The position numbers were made by a program, and so were the translations under genes. The notes under the pieces are model-generated. The model was not told the origin of the DNA. It was given only the letters and a program-made list of their open reading frames with translations, and ran no database searches. A DNA stretch of 64,000 nt from Gordonia soli NBRC 108243 (GTDB lineage: Bacteria; Actinomycetota; Actinomycetes; Mycobacteriales; Mycobacteriaceae): positions 372,001 to 436,000 of the forward strand of contig NZ_BANX01000011.1 of the NCBI RefSeq assembly GCF_000334455.1, in the 5' to 3' direction. Positions 34,449-42,180 of this stretch are shown one piece after another; the first letter of the stretch is position 1; every line of letters starts with the position of its first letter.

Positions 34449-36313
34449 CGCACAGCTCCGGTGTTCTCGAGTTCGGACCGGTCGACGACGTCGGCCGGTT
34501 CTGAGGTCCGGTCCCGACCGATGTCGAGTCCTCCCTCGGTGTAGGACCGCCACATGGCGGCGTAGGTCCCCTGCGCTGCGACGAGATCGTCGTGGCGGCC
34601 CTGCTCGACGACCCGCCCGCCGTCCAGCACGACGATGTTGTCGGCGTGTGTGATGGTTCCCAGCCGGTGGGCGATGACGAGGACGGTGCGGCCGTCGATC
34701 AGCGTCGAGATCGCCTGCTGTATCTGCGCTTCCGACTCCGGGTCGGCGAAGGCGGTCGCCTCGTCGAGCACCAGGATCGGGGTGTCGGCCAGCAGCGCAC
34801 GCGCGATGCTCACCCGCTGCGACTCACCACCGGAGAAGTGGGCGTCGTCGCCGATCACCGCGTCGTAGCCGCGCGGCAGCGCGACGATCCGATCGTGGAT
34901 CCGTGCGGCGCGGGCGGCATCGGCGACCTCCTCTTCGGTCGCGTCCGGGCGTCCGAGCCGGATGTTGTCGCGGATGCTGATGCCCAGCAACTGCACGTCT
35001 TGCAGCACGAATCCGACCGTGCGATAGAGCGTTTCCGGATCGATCTCCCGGACATCGACCCCACCGATCCGGACCGAACCGGTGTCGGCGTCGTGGAAGC
35101 GCGGCACGAGGGTGGCCAACGTCGACTTGCCACTGCCGGACTCACCGACGAGTGCCGTGAGCGACCCCGCCGGCAGCACCAGATCCACTCCGTCGAGGGC
35201 CTTCGATCGCCCGTTCTCCCCGACGCTCGCCGGGGCAGTGGTCTGATACGAGAAGCTCACATCCTCGAGTTCGACCCCGTTGCCCTGGGGCACAGCGGGA
35301 TCGGCACTGACCGGCAGCTCGGGGAGGGCGAACAGATCCACCAGGCGGCGGGCAGCCCCGCCGGCCTGCTGCCGGCTGTGGAGCGCCATGGTGATCGCCA
35401 TCAGCGACGTGGGGAGGACCAGGGCGATCAGCGTGGCACCGACCACCTCGATCGGCTGCACCCACCCGCTGCTGGTGAACCAATATCCGCCGGCGAGGTT
35501 GACCAGCAACACCAGCGGAGCCGACAGCATCATCGCCGCGATGGCCTCGATACGCAGCATCGGACCGACGTATCCGGCGAAATCGTCGTTGAAATCGTCT
35601 GCGGCATCGATGAATCGGCGATGCGCCCGGCCGACCTGACCGAAGGTCTTGACGACTGCGACGCCGGAGACGAACTCGACGATCGTCGCACTGATCCGTT
35701 CGATCCCGGTGTTCATCCGTGCCATCTGCTCGGTCATGTCGCGGATCATCCACGCGTAGCCGGCGGCGTAGAGCGGCAGCGTCGCCATCGCCAGGAGCCC
35801 GAGACGCCAGTCCAGGACGAAGCAGTAGATCAGCGCGAAGACCGGGGTGACCACCGCGGCGGTGGTCTCGACGTCGGCGTGCGCGACGAGATAGTGCAGT
35901 TCGTGGACGTCGTTCTGAGCAGACTTGCGCACCTCGCCGGAGGACGTCCGGGTGAACCACCCCAACGGGAGGCGACCGAGCTTGGTGACGATCCGTCGAC
36001 GCAGGTGCGACTGGAAGTCGACATCCGCGAAGTGGCTGATGCCGAGGGCGAGTGCACCGAAGAACGCACGCGCACCCAGCCCGACGATCACCAGCCAGAC
36101 GATCGGCCAGATGTCGCCCGCGGTCGTCTGGCCGGCCAGTAGGCGGCGCCCGAGTTCGACGATCCCGATGAAGGGGAGCACCGTCGCCGCCGAACCGATG
36201 AGTTGGACGCCCTGCGCGAGGCGGAGGCGCCCGCGCACGGGTTGCAGCATGTCCTTGAGTGCCGCGGACTCGGCGCGTGCCGACGCGGCAGGGTCATCGC
36301 CAGGTGTTGTCAT
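34445..36313 (-). CDS. irtA: IrtA-type siderophore ABC half-transporter lacking a SIP domain
   Basis: A 622-residue ABC half-transporter with six hydrophobic segments followed by Walker A VGESGSGKSTLATLV, signature FSGGESQRVSIARALL and LVLDEATAFADPESE. The ATAFADPE wording is typical of the IrtA/YbtPQ siderophore importers. Unlike mycobacterial IrtA there is no N-terminal FAD siderophore-interaction domain; reduction of the ferric siderophore must be done by another protein. Start ATG 36313, 33 bp downstream of a DtxR/IdeR-like box. Together with irtB it interrupts the KstR2 cluster. Confidence 0.82.
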   Translation of the reverse strand: MTTPGDDPAASARAESAALKDMLQPVRGRLRLAQGVQLIGSAATVLPFIGIVELGRRLLAGQTTAGDIWPIVWLVIVGLGARAFFGALALGISHFADVDFQSHLRRRIVTKLGRLPLGWFTRTSSGEVRKSAQNDVHELHYLVAHADVETTAAVVTPVFALIYCFVLDWRLGLLAMATLPLYAAGYAWMIRDMTEQMARMNTGIERISATIVEFVSGVAVVKTFGQVGRAHRRFIDAADDFNDDFAGYVGPMLRIEAIAAMMLSAPLVLLVNLAGGYWFTSSGWVQPIEVVGATLIALVLPTSLMAITMALHSRQQAGGAARRLVDLFALPELPVSADPAVPQGNGVELEDVSFSYQTTAPASVGENGRSKALDGVDLVLPAGSLTALVGESGSGKSTLATLVPRFHDADTGSVRIGGVDVREIDPETLYRTVGFVLQDVQLLGISIRDNIRLGRPDATEEEVADAARAARIHDRIVALPRGYDAVIGDDAHFSGGESQRVSIARALLADTPILVLDEATAFADPESEAQIQQAISTLIDGRTVLVIAHRLGTITHADNIVVLDGGRVVEQGRHDDLVAAQGTYAAMWRSYTEGGLDIGRDRTSEPADVVDRSELENTGAVR

Positions 36314-36345
36314 ACGCGTACGATAACCCTGCCGACGAGAAAAAG

Positions 36346-36364
36346 AAAGGTAAGCCTAACTTCG
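36346..36364. promoter_or_regulatory. DtxR/IdeR-type iron box before irtAB
   Basis: AAAGGTAAGCCTAACTTCG matches the 19-bp iron-box consensus at 13 positions, including the core AGCCTAAC. It lies between the irtA start and the kstR2 stop and should give iron repression of irtAB. Confidence 0.8.
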
Positions 36365-36365
36365 C

Positions 36366-36983
36366 TTAGCGACGTGGGACGATGCCGTCGAGGACAACCG
36401 AGAGGTATTGGTCGGCGATCGCGGACACCGGCCGCGAGCCGCCGGGCCGGTACCAGCGGACCGCGACCCAGACGGTGTCGCGCATGAACCGGTAGACCAG
36501 CTCGATGTCGAGGTCGGAACGGAACTCGCCACTCGCGACGCCACTCTGTAGGACCGAGTGCCACAGCGACCGGAACTCGGTGTTGCGATCGTTGATGTAG
36601 CCGAACCGCTCTTGGGCGGCCAGACGCTTCGCCTCGTCCTGGTAGATCGCGACGGCGTGATGATCGGCGTCGATGGACTCGAAGGACGCCACGACCAGTT
36701 GCCGCAACGTCTCCGTCGCCGACGAGCCGGTCGCGACGATCTCGCGATAGCGGGCGAAGAGCTGGTCGAGGAATCCGCGCAGCAGCTCGTCGACCATCGA
36801 CTCCTTCGAGTCGAAGTGGTGATACAGACTGCCGGACAGGATTCCGGCGGCGTCGGCGATGTCACGTACGGTTGTCGAACGCAAGCCCTGTTCGGCGAAC
36901 ATCTGTCCGGCGGTGGCCAGCAACTCGTCACGACGTGACGAACCGGCCCGCTTCTCTCCGACGCTGCTGTTCCGTGGCGCCAT
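36366..36983 (-). CDS. kstR2: TetR-family repressor KstR2
   Basis: A 205-residue TetR protein. The HTH RSTTVRDIADAAGILSGSLY, the following HHFDSKESMVDELLRGFLDQ, and the ligand-domain YRFMRDTVWVAVRWYRPGG closely resemble mycobacterial KstR2, the repressor of the HIP/ring C-D genes that is released by HIP-CoA. A KstR2-type site at 37025-37038, 42 bp upstream of the ATG, indicates autoregulation. Its own gene lies in the middle of the regulon it controls. Confidence 0.93.
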   Translation of the reverse strand: MAPRNSSVGEKRAGSSRRDELLATAGQMFAEQGLRSTTVRDIADAAGILSGSLYHHFDSKESMVDELLRGFLDQLFARYREIVATGSSATETLRQLVVASFESIDADHHAVAIYQDEAKRLAAQERFGYINDRNTEFRSLWHSVLQSGVASGEFRSDLDIELVYRFMRDTVWVAVRWYRPGGSRPVSAIADQYLSVVLDGIVPRR

Positions 36984-37024
36984 CGGGATCTCCTCGCACT
37001 CGCCGTGGCCTTCTCCGTGACCCT

Positions 37025-37038
37025 AGCAAGCGCTTGGC
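37025..37038. promoter_or_regulatory. KstR2 operator before kstR2
   Basis: AGCAAGCGCTTGGC fits AnCAAGnnCTTGnT except at the last base. It overlaps the first six bases of the terminator hairpin of the upstream aldehyde dehydrogenase gene. Confidence 0.85.
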
Positions 37039-37067
37039 CGGGCCCGTCGGTGACGGACCCGGCCAAG
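37033..37067. terminator. Terminator after the aldehyde dehydrogenase gene
   Basis: 16-base arms 37033-37048 and 37052-37067 pair with one mismatch around GGT. It lies 13 bp past the leftward stop at 37080 and upstream of kstR2. Confidence 0.82.
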
Positions 37068-37079
37068 ACAGAACTCTCG

Positions 37080-38588
37080 TCAGCGCTTCTTGAGCTTCTT
37101 GATCGCGCGGTTGTTCAGGCGCGTCCACAGTTTCAGCTGACCGTCGGTCATCTTCTTGTCGCGTGCGGTGAACGGAGGCGACATCAACTCCGCGACCGAC
37201 AGCGGCAGCCGCGAGACCGTGACCGCGCGCGCGTGGCTGAAGGTCTCGAAGCCGAAGCGGCCGTGGTAGTTGCCCATCCCGCTCTTGCCGACGCCGCCGA
37301 ACGGCAGGCCGCCGCTGAAGAGGTGGGTGGCGAAGTCGTTGGCGTTGATCGAACCGCTGCGGGTGCGATCCGCGAGTTCGGCGAGCCGCTCGTTGTCGTC
37401 GCCGGCCCAGTACAGCGTCAGCGGATGCGGATGACTGGAGATGTGGCTGATCGCCTCGGACAGTTCGCGATACGGGTACACGGTGAGGACCGGACCGAAG
37501 ACCTCGTCCTCCTCGATCTTCATCCCCGCCTTGACCCCGGTGAGCAGCGTCGGCGGGATCTTGCGCTCGGCATCACTGGGCAGCGTCTCCCCCACCGGGA
37601 CCACCTGATGCTTGGTCGCGCCCAGCTGCTCGGCATCGTCGATCAGCCCGACGATGCGTGTGTAGTTCTTCTCGTTGATGGTCGACGTGTACTCACGGTT
37701 GCCGACGATGGTGGGGAATTTGGCCTTCCATCGCGCGACCACCTTGTCGGTGAACTCGCCGAGCTTGGCCTCCGGCACGAAGACGTAATCGGGACAGAGG
37801 CAGACCTGCCCGCCGTTGACGAGTCGGGCGTCGGCCAGGAACTTGGCGGCCTTGTCGATGTCTGCGTCGACGTCCACGACGGCTGGGTTCTTGCCACCGA
37901 GCTCGAGCGTGACGGGCACGAGGTTCTTGGCCGCCTCACCGGCGACCGACGCTCCGACCTCGGGCGAGCCGGTGAAGAACATGTGGTCGACCTTGAGCTT
38001 GGCGAAGTCCGAGCCCGAGCCGTGCTCACTGGTGACGATCGCGAGCTCTTCGATGGAGAAGTAGTCGGGAGCGTGTGCGGCGATCACGTCGGTGGTGCGC
38101 TTGGTGATCGACGACGGGCGCATCAGCACCCGGTTACCCGCCGCGAAGGCCGAACCGGCCGGCACGAAGGTCAGCTGCAGCGGGAAGTTCCAGGGACCCA
38201 TGATCCCGACCACGCCGAGCGGATCGTGTCGCAGTCGCTGCGTGAAGCCGGCGATGCCCTGCCCGCGCGCGACGTTGACCTCCTTCATCCACTTCTCGGC
38301 ATGCCGACGCTGATGGGTGAGGTCGATGAGACACCCCACGACATCGGCGGCCACCGACAGCTCACGCGGACGCGTACCGAAGTCGGCGTCGAGCGCCTCG
38401 GCGATCTCGTCCGCGTTGTCGAGCAGCAGCGCGGACAGCCGCGTGATGCGGTCGATCCGCGTCTTCGCGTCGGGGATGCCGTCCCGGAGGAATGCCGCCC
38501 GCTGGATCTCCAGCAGTTCGGCGAGAGTGTGTTCGCGCGATGACGTGCGGTCGGCGCCGCCCGTCGTCACCTCTGCGGGCTTGGTCAT
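37080..38588 (-). CDS. NAD(P)-dependent aldehyde dehydrogenase, coniferyl-aldehyde-type
   Basis: A 502-residue aldehyde dehydrogenase. The motifs GPWNFPLQLTFVPAGSAFAAGN, FFTGSPEVGASVAGEAAKN, catalytic Glu in LELGGKNP and catalytic Cys in NGGQVCLCPDYV are intact, and the late PFGGVGKSGMGNYHG is typical of the coniferyl/fatty aldehyde group. It lies between kstR2 and fadA6 in the same orientation. No KstR2 site is seen upstream; an imperfect palindrome (GGAACGGA...TCCGTTTGTTCC) lies at about 38610-38638. A steroid-linked role is possible but unproved. Confidence 0.87.
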   Translation of the reverse strand: MTKPAEVTTGGADRTSSREHTLAELLEIQRAAFLRDGIPDAKTRIDRITRLSALLLDNADEIAEALDADFGTRPRELSVAADVVGCLIDLTHQRRHAEKWMKEVNVARGQGIAGFTQRLRHDPLGVVGIMGPWNFPLQLTFVPAGSAFAAGNRVLMRPSSITKRTTDVIAAHAPDYFSIEELAIVTSEHGSGSDFAKLKVDHMFFTGSPEVGASVAGEAAKNLVPVTLELGGKNPAVVDVDADIDKAAKFLADARLVNGGQVCLCPDYVFVPEAKLGEFTDKVVARWKAKFPTIVGNREYTSTINEKNYTRIVGLIDDAEQLGATKHQVVPVGETLPSDAERKIPPTLLTGVKAGMKIEEDEVFGPVLTVYPYRELSEAISHISSHPHPLTLYWAGDDNERLAELADRTRSGSINANDFATHLFSGGLPFGGVGKSGMGNYHGRFGFETFSHARAVTVSRLPLSVAELMSPPFTARDKKMTDGQLKLWTRLNNRAIKKLKKR

Positions 38589-38694
38589 CAGGTCCTCCGT
38601 GGGGCTCGCGTTGGAACGGATGTCTCCGTTTGTTCCAGCATAGTATGCCCCACGTCACATCGAAACTGGCGACGGGTGTTGTCAGAAGTTCAGA

Positions 38695-38890
38695 GCTCAG
38701 CCCAGCCGCTCGATGATCGTGACGTTGGCGGTCCCGCCGCCTTCACACCCGCGGCTGACCGCCGGAGCTCAGCCCAGTCGCTCGATGATCGTGACGTTGG
38801 CGGTCCCGCGCCCTTCACACCCGCGGCTGACCGCCGCGGCTCAGCCCAGTCGCTCGATGATCGTGACGTTGGCGGTCCCGCCGCCTTCAC
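38695..38890. repeat. 72-bp tandem repeat of the fadA6 3' end, three copies
   Basis: Copies begin at 38695, 38767 and 38839, exactly 72 bp apart, with only a few substitutions. The third contains the genuine last codons and stop of fadA6; the first two repeat the same codons (TANVTIIERLG-stop) after the gene. The third copy diverges after about 50 bp into the fadA6 body. Confidence 0.95.
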
Positions 38891-39998
38891 ACATCGTCTG
38901 CAGCCCGTAGCGGCCGCCGGTGCGTTCGAGTTCGTTGAGCAGGGTGGCGAACAGCTTGGCGCCGGTCGCGCCGAGCGGATGTCCGAGCGCGATGGCCCCG
39001 CCGTTGCGGTTGACCTTCTCCGGATCGGTGCCGGTCTCCTTGAGCCAGGCCAGGACCACCGGCGCGAACGCCTCGTTGATCTCGACGACGTCGATGTCGT
39101 CGATCGAGAGCCCCGTCTTCTCGAGTGCGTACCTCGTGGCCGGGATGGGTGCCGAGAGCATCATCACCGGGTCGTCACCGCGGACACTCATGTGGTGGAT
39201 GCGGGCCCGCGGGGTGAGGCCGTGGTCGGCGAGCGCCTTCTCGGACACGACCAGCGTCGCCGATGATCCGTCGGCGATCTGCGAGGCGACGGCCGCGGTG
39301 AGTCGCGATCCCTCGGAGAGCGGCTGCAGTCCGGCCATCTTCTCCAGCGAGGTCTCGCGCGGGCATTCGTCGACGACGCAGTCGCCGATCACGACGTTCT
39401 CCTTGTCGAACCGGCCGGCGTCGATGGCGGCTCGCGCTCGTTGGTGCGACCGCAGCGCCCACTCCTCCATGTCCTCGCGGGAGATGTCCCAGCGCTTGGC
39501 CATCAGGTCGGCACCATTGAACTGGGAGATGAAGGCATCGCCGAAGCGGTCGCGCCAACCGACGGATTCGGCCGTGGGCGTGCTGAAACCGAACTCCTTG
39601 CCGGCGATCATGGCCTGCGAGATCGGGATCGCGCTCATGTTCTGCAGTCCGCCGGCGACGACGACGTCCTGGGTGCCGCTCATCACGCCCTGTGCGGCGA
39701 AGTGGATCGCCTGCTGCGATGATCCGCACTGCCGGTCGACCGTGGTCCCCGGGATCTCGAGCGGCAGGCCGGCGGCGAGCCATGCGGTCCGGGCGACGTT
39801 GCCCGCCTGACCACCGATCGTGTCGAGGCATCCGAACACCACGTCGTCGACGACGGACGGGTCGATGCCGGTGCGCTCGACGAGCGCGGAGAGGATGTGG
39901 GCGCCGAGGTCGGCGGGGTGGGTCTTGGCCAGCGACCCGTTGCGCTTGCCGACCGGGGTACGGATGGCGTCGACGATGTAGGCCTGGGGTGTGCTCAT
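38841..39998 (-). CDS. fadA6: Thiolase FadA6 of the KstR2 pathway
   Basis: A 385-residue thiolase. Catalytic residues: Cys91 in DRQCGSSQQ, His340 in GHPLGATG, Cys370 in CEGGGTAN. It is close to FadA5 in this window but belongs to the ring C/D branch by position (as Rv3556c beside kstR2), where it cleaves a late open-chain keto-CoA. It is followed, in the direction of transcription, by two extra tandem copies of its own 3' end. It lies 46 bp downstream of ipdF on the same strand. Confidence 0.91.
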   Translation of the reverse strand: MSTPQAYIVDAIRTPVGKRNGSLAKTHPADLGAHILSALVERTGIDPSVVDDVVFGCLDTIGGQAGNVARTAWLAAGLPLEIPGTTVDRQCGSSQQAIHFAAQGVMSGTQDVVVAGGLQNMSAIPISQAMIAGKEFGFSTPTAESVGWRDRFGDAFISQFNGADLMAKRWDISREDMEEWALRSHQRARAAIDAGRFDKENVVIGDCVVDECPRETSLEKMAGLQPLSEGSRLTAAVASQIADGSSATLVVSEKALADHGLTPRARIHHMSVRGDDPVMMLSAPIPATRYALEKTGLSIDDIDVVEINEAFAPVVLAWLKETGTDPEKVNRNGGAIALGHPLGATGAKLFATLLNELERTGGRYGLQTMCEGGGTANVTIIERLG

Positions 39999-40044
39999 CG
40001 GATTCTCCTGTGGTGTCGGATGTCTGGTGCGGCCACGATGTCGG

Positions 40045-40878
40045 TCAGGCGCGCTGGCTGGAGATCGAGACGACCTCGCCGGTCAGATATGTGGTGTAGT
40101 CGCTGGCGAGCATCGCGATGGTGGCGGCGACCTCCCATACCTCGGCGGCACGGCCGTAGGCCTCTCGCGAGGCGAGTTCGTCGAGGAGGTCGTCGCTGGT
40201 GACCTTGGCCAGGAACGGATGCTTCGCGATGGACGGTGCGACGGCGTTGATACGCACGCCGTGGTCGGCGGCTTCGACTGCGGCACATCGGGTCAGGGCC
40301 ATCACACCGGCCTTGGCCGCGGCGTAGTGTGCCTGACCCCGCTGTGCGCGCCACCCGAGCACCGACGCATTGTTCACGATGACCCCGTTGTGCGGCACCG
40401 ACCGGAAGTAGCGCAGGGCGGCACGCGTCGCCCGGAACGTGCCGTTCAGGGTGATGTCGAGGACACGGTCCCACTCCTCGTCGGTCATGTCCACGACCGG
40501 GGTCTCACCACCGAGACCCGCATTGTTGACGAGTACGTCGATGCGGCCGAGTTGCGCTGCGGCACTCTCGAAGAGCGCATCGACATCGGCGGTCTCCTGG
40601 ACGTTGCAGGTGGCCTGCAGCACCTGCTGGTCGGCGAACTCCTCGCCCAGCCGCTCACATGCCTCGCCGAGGCGGCGTTCGTGCCAGTCGCTGATCAGGA
40701 CGTCGGCGCCCTCCAACAACGCGCGGCGTGCGGTCGCGAAGCCGATACCGGTGCCCGCCGCGGCCGTCACCACCACCTTGCGTCCGGCCAGCAGTCCGTG
40801 GCCCGGCGTCTCGTCGGGCGGGGTCGCCAACGGCGATGTGCTCGGTCCGGTCCCGTTCTCGGTTGCCGACGTGGTCAC
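40045..40878 (-). CDS. ipdF: SDR dehydrogenase IpdF
   Basis: A 277-residue short-chain dehydrogenase. TAAAGTGIGFATARRALLEG for the cofactor, NNAGLGGETPVVDM, NNASVLGWRAQRGQAHY and YAAAK are visible. By position (Rv3559c) it is IpdF, which oxidises the 5-hydroxyl of a HIP-CoA-derived intermediate. I chose GTG 40878, overlapping the fadE30 stop (GTGA). The first ~28 residues are a Thr/Ser/Pro-rich lead before the Rossmann fold. Confidence 0.88.
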   Translation of the reverse strand: MTTSATENGTGPSTSPLATPPDETPGHGLLAGRKVVVTAAAGTGIGFATARRALLEGADVLISDWHERRLGEACERLGEEFADQQVLQATCNVQETADVDALFESAAAQLGRIDVLVNNAGLGGETPVVDMTDEEWDRVLDITLNGTFRATRAALRYFRSVPHNGVIVNNASVLGWRAQRGQAHYAAAKAGVMALTRCAAVEAADHGVRINAVAPSIAKHPFLAKVTSDDLLDELASREAYGRAAEVWEVAATIAMLASDYTTYLTGEVVSISSQRA

Positions 40879-42137
40879 TGGCGGGCCTCTCTTGGTAGGC
40901 CGAGCACACGCTCGGCGATGATGTTGCGCTGCACCTCGTTCGAGCCGCCGTAGATGGTGTCGGCGCGGGTGAACAGGAAGAGCCGCTGCCATTCGTCGAG
41001 TTCGACGTGCTCGGCGTCGGTGATGTCGTTGACGGCACCCTCGGCAGTCACGTCGGGTCCGATCAGCGACGCCGCCCCGACCACCGCCATCGCGAGTTCT
41101 CCGAGATCACGATGCCAGTTGGCCCACAGCAGTTTCAGCACCGACGCCGCGCCAGCCTGGGAGACGATCTCACCTGCCAGGGTGCGCTGCGCCTGCGCAC
41201 GCATCACCTTGAGGCCGATCCACGCCCTGGTGATCCGGGAGGCGATCTCGGGGTCGTCGGCCGCGCCGTTGGACTTGGCGATGGCGACGATGTTCTCGAG
41301 TTCCCGTGCGAAGCCGACCTGCTGGCCGAGCGTCGAGACCCCGCGCTCGAACTGCAGCAGGCCCATCGCCACGCCCCAGCCCTCGCCCGGCTCGCCGACG
41401 ATCAGATCGGAGTCGGTGACGGCGTCGTCGAAGAAGACCTCGTTGAACTCCGATGTGCCGGTGAGCTGTTGGATCGGCCGGACCGTGATGCCGTCCTGGT
41501 CGAGCGGGACGAGTAAGAAGCTCAGTCCCTTGTGCCGGGAGCTGCCCTTCTCCGACCGGGCGATCACGAACACCCACTGCGCGACATGGGCGAGTGAGGT
41601 CCAGATCTTCTGTCCGTTCACGATCCAACGGTCGTCGTCGAGACGGGCGGTGGTCGAGACGTTAGCGAGGTCGGAACCGGCACCGGGCTCGGAGTACCCC
41701 TGCGCCCAGAGCTCGGTGACGTCGACGATCCGCGGCAGGAACCGCTCCTTCTGCGCATCGGACCCGAACTCGATCAGCGTCGGTCCGAGGAGCTCCTCTC
41801 CGAGGTGATTCACCCGCGCGGGAGCGTTCGCGCGGGCATACTCCTGGTGGAAGATGATCCGCTGCTCGAGTGTCGCGCCCCGCCCGCCGTATCGGGTGGG
41901 CCATCCGAGGCACGTCCACCCGGCGGAGGCGAGATGACGATCCCACGCGAGACGTTCGGCGAAGAACTCGTGCTCACTCCCCGGTCCGCCTCGACCCCTC
42001 AGCGCGGCGAACTCCCCGACCAGGTTCTCGTCGAGCCATGCGCGCACGGCGTCGGCGAAGACCTCGGCGGCATCCGGGGTCGAAGCCGCCCATTCGCCGA
42101 GGTCGACCCCGCGATCGGCAAGGTTGATCGAGGTCAT
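40875..42137 (-). CDS. fadE30: HIP-CoA dehydrogenase FadE30
   Basis: A 420-residue acyl-CoA dehydrogenase: WTCLGWPTRYGGRG, GYSEPGAGSDLANVST, VNGQKIWTSLAHVAQW and the C-terminal YGGSNEVQRNIIAERVLGLP are canonical. FadE30 oxidises HIP-CoA, the first beta-oxidation step after FadD3. ATG 42137 is chosen; upstream in-frame codons overlap fadD3. It is divergent from fadD3 with a KstR2-type site in the 43-bp gap, as for Rv3560c/Rv3561, and leads the fadE30-ipdF-fadA6 transcript. Confidence 0.92.
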   Translation of the reverse strand: MTSINLADRGVDLGEWAASTPDAAEVFADAVRAWLDENLVGEFAALRGRGGPGSEHEFFAERLAWDRHLASAGWTCLGWPTRYGGRGATLEQRIIFHQEYARANAPARVNHLGEELLGPTLIEFGSDAQKERFLPRIVDVTELWAQGYSEPGAGSDLANVSTTARLDDDRWIVNGQKIWTSLAHVAQWVFVIARSEKGSSRHKGLSFLLVPLDQDGITVRPIQQLTGTSEFNEVFFDDAVTDSDLIVGEPGEGWGVAMGLLQFERGVSTLGQQVGFARELENIVAIAKSNGAADDPEIASRITRAWIGLKVMRAQAQRTLAGEIVSQAGAASVLKLLWANWHRDLGELAMAVVGAASLIGPDVTAEGAVNDITDAEHVELDEWQRLFLFTRADTIYGGSNEVQRNIIAERVLGLPREARQ

Positions 42138-42158
42138 GGCAGCTAGCATAACGCACCA

Positions 42159-42172
42159 AGCAAGTGCTAGGT
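42159..42172. promoter_or_regulatory. KstR2 operator between fadE30 and fadD3
   Basis: AGCAAGTGCTAGGT fits AnCAAGnnCTTGnT with one substitution (CTAG for CTTG). It ends 8 bp before the fadD3 ATG and is 21 bp from the fadE30 start. Confidence 0.85.
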
Positions 42173-42180
42173 TGGGCGCC

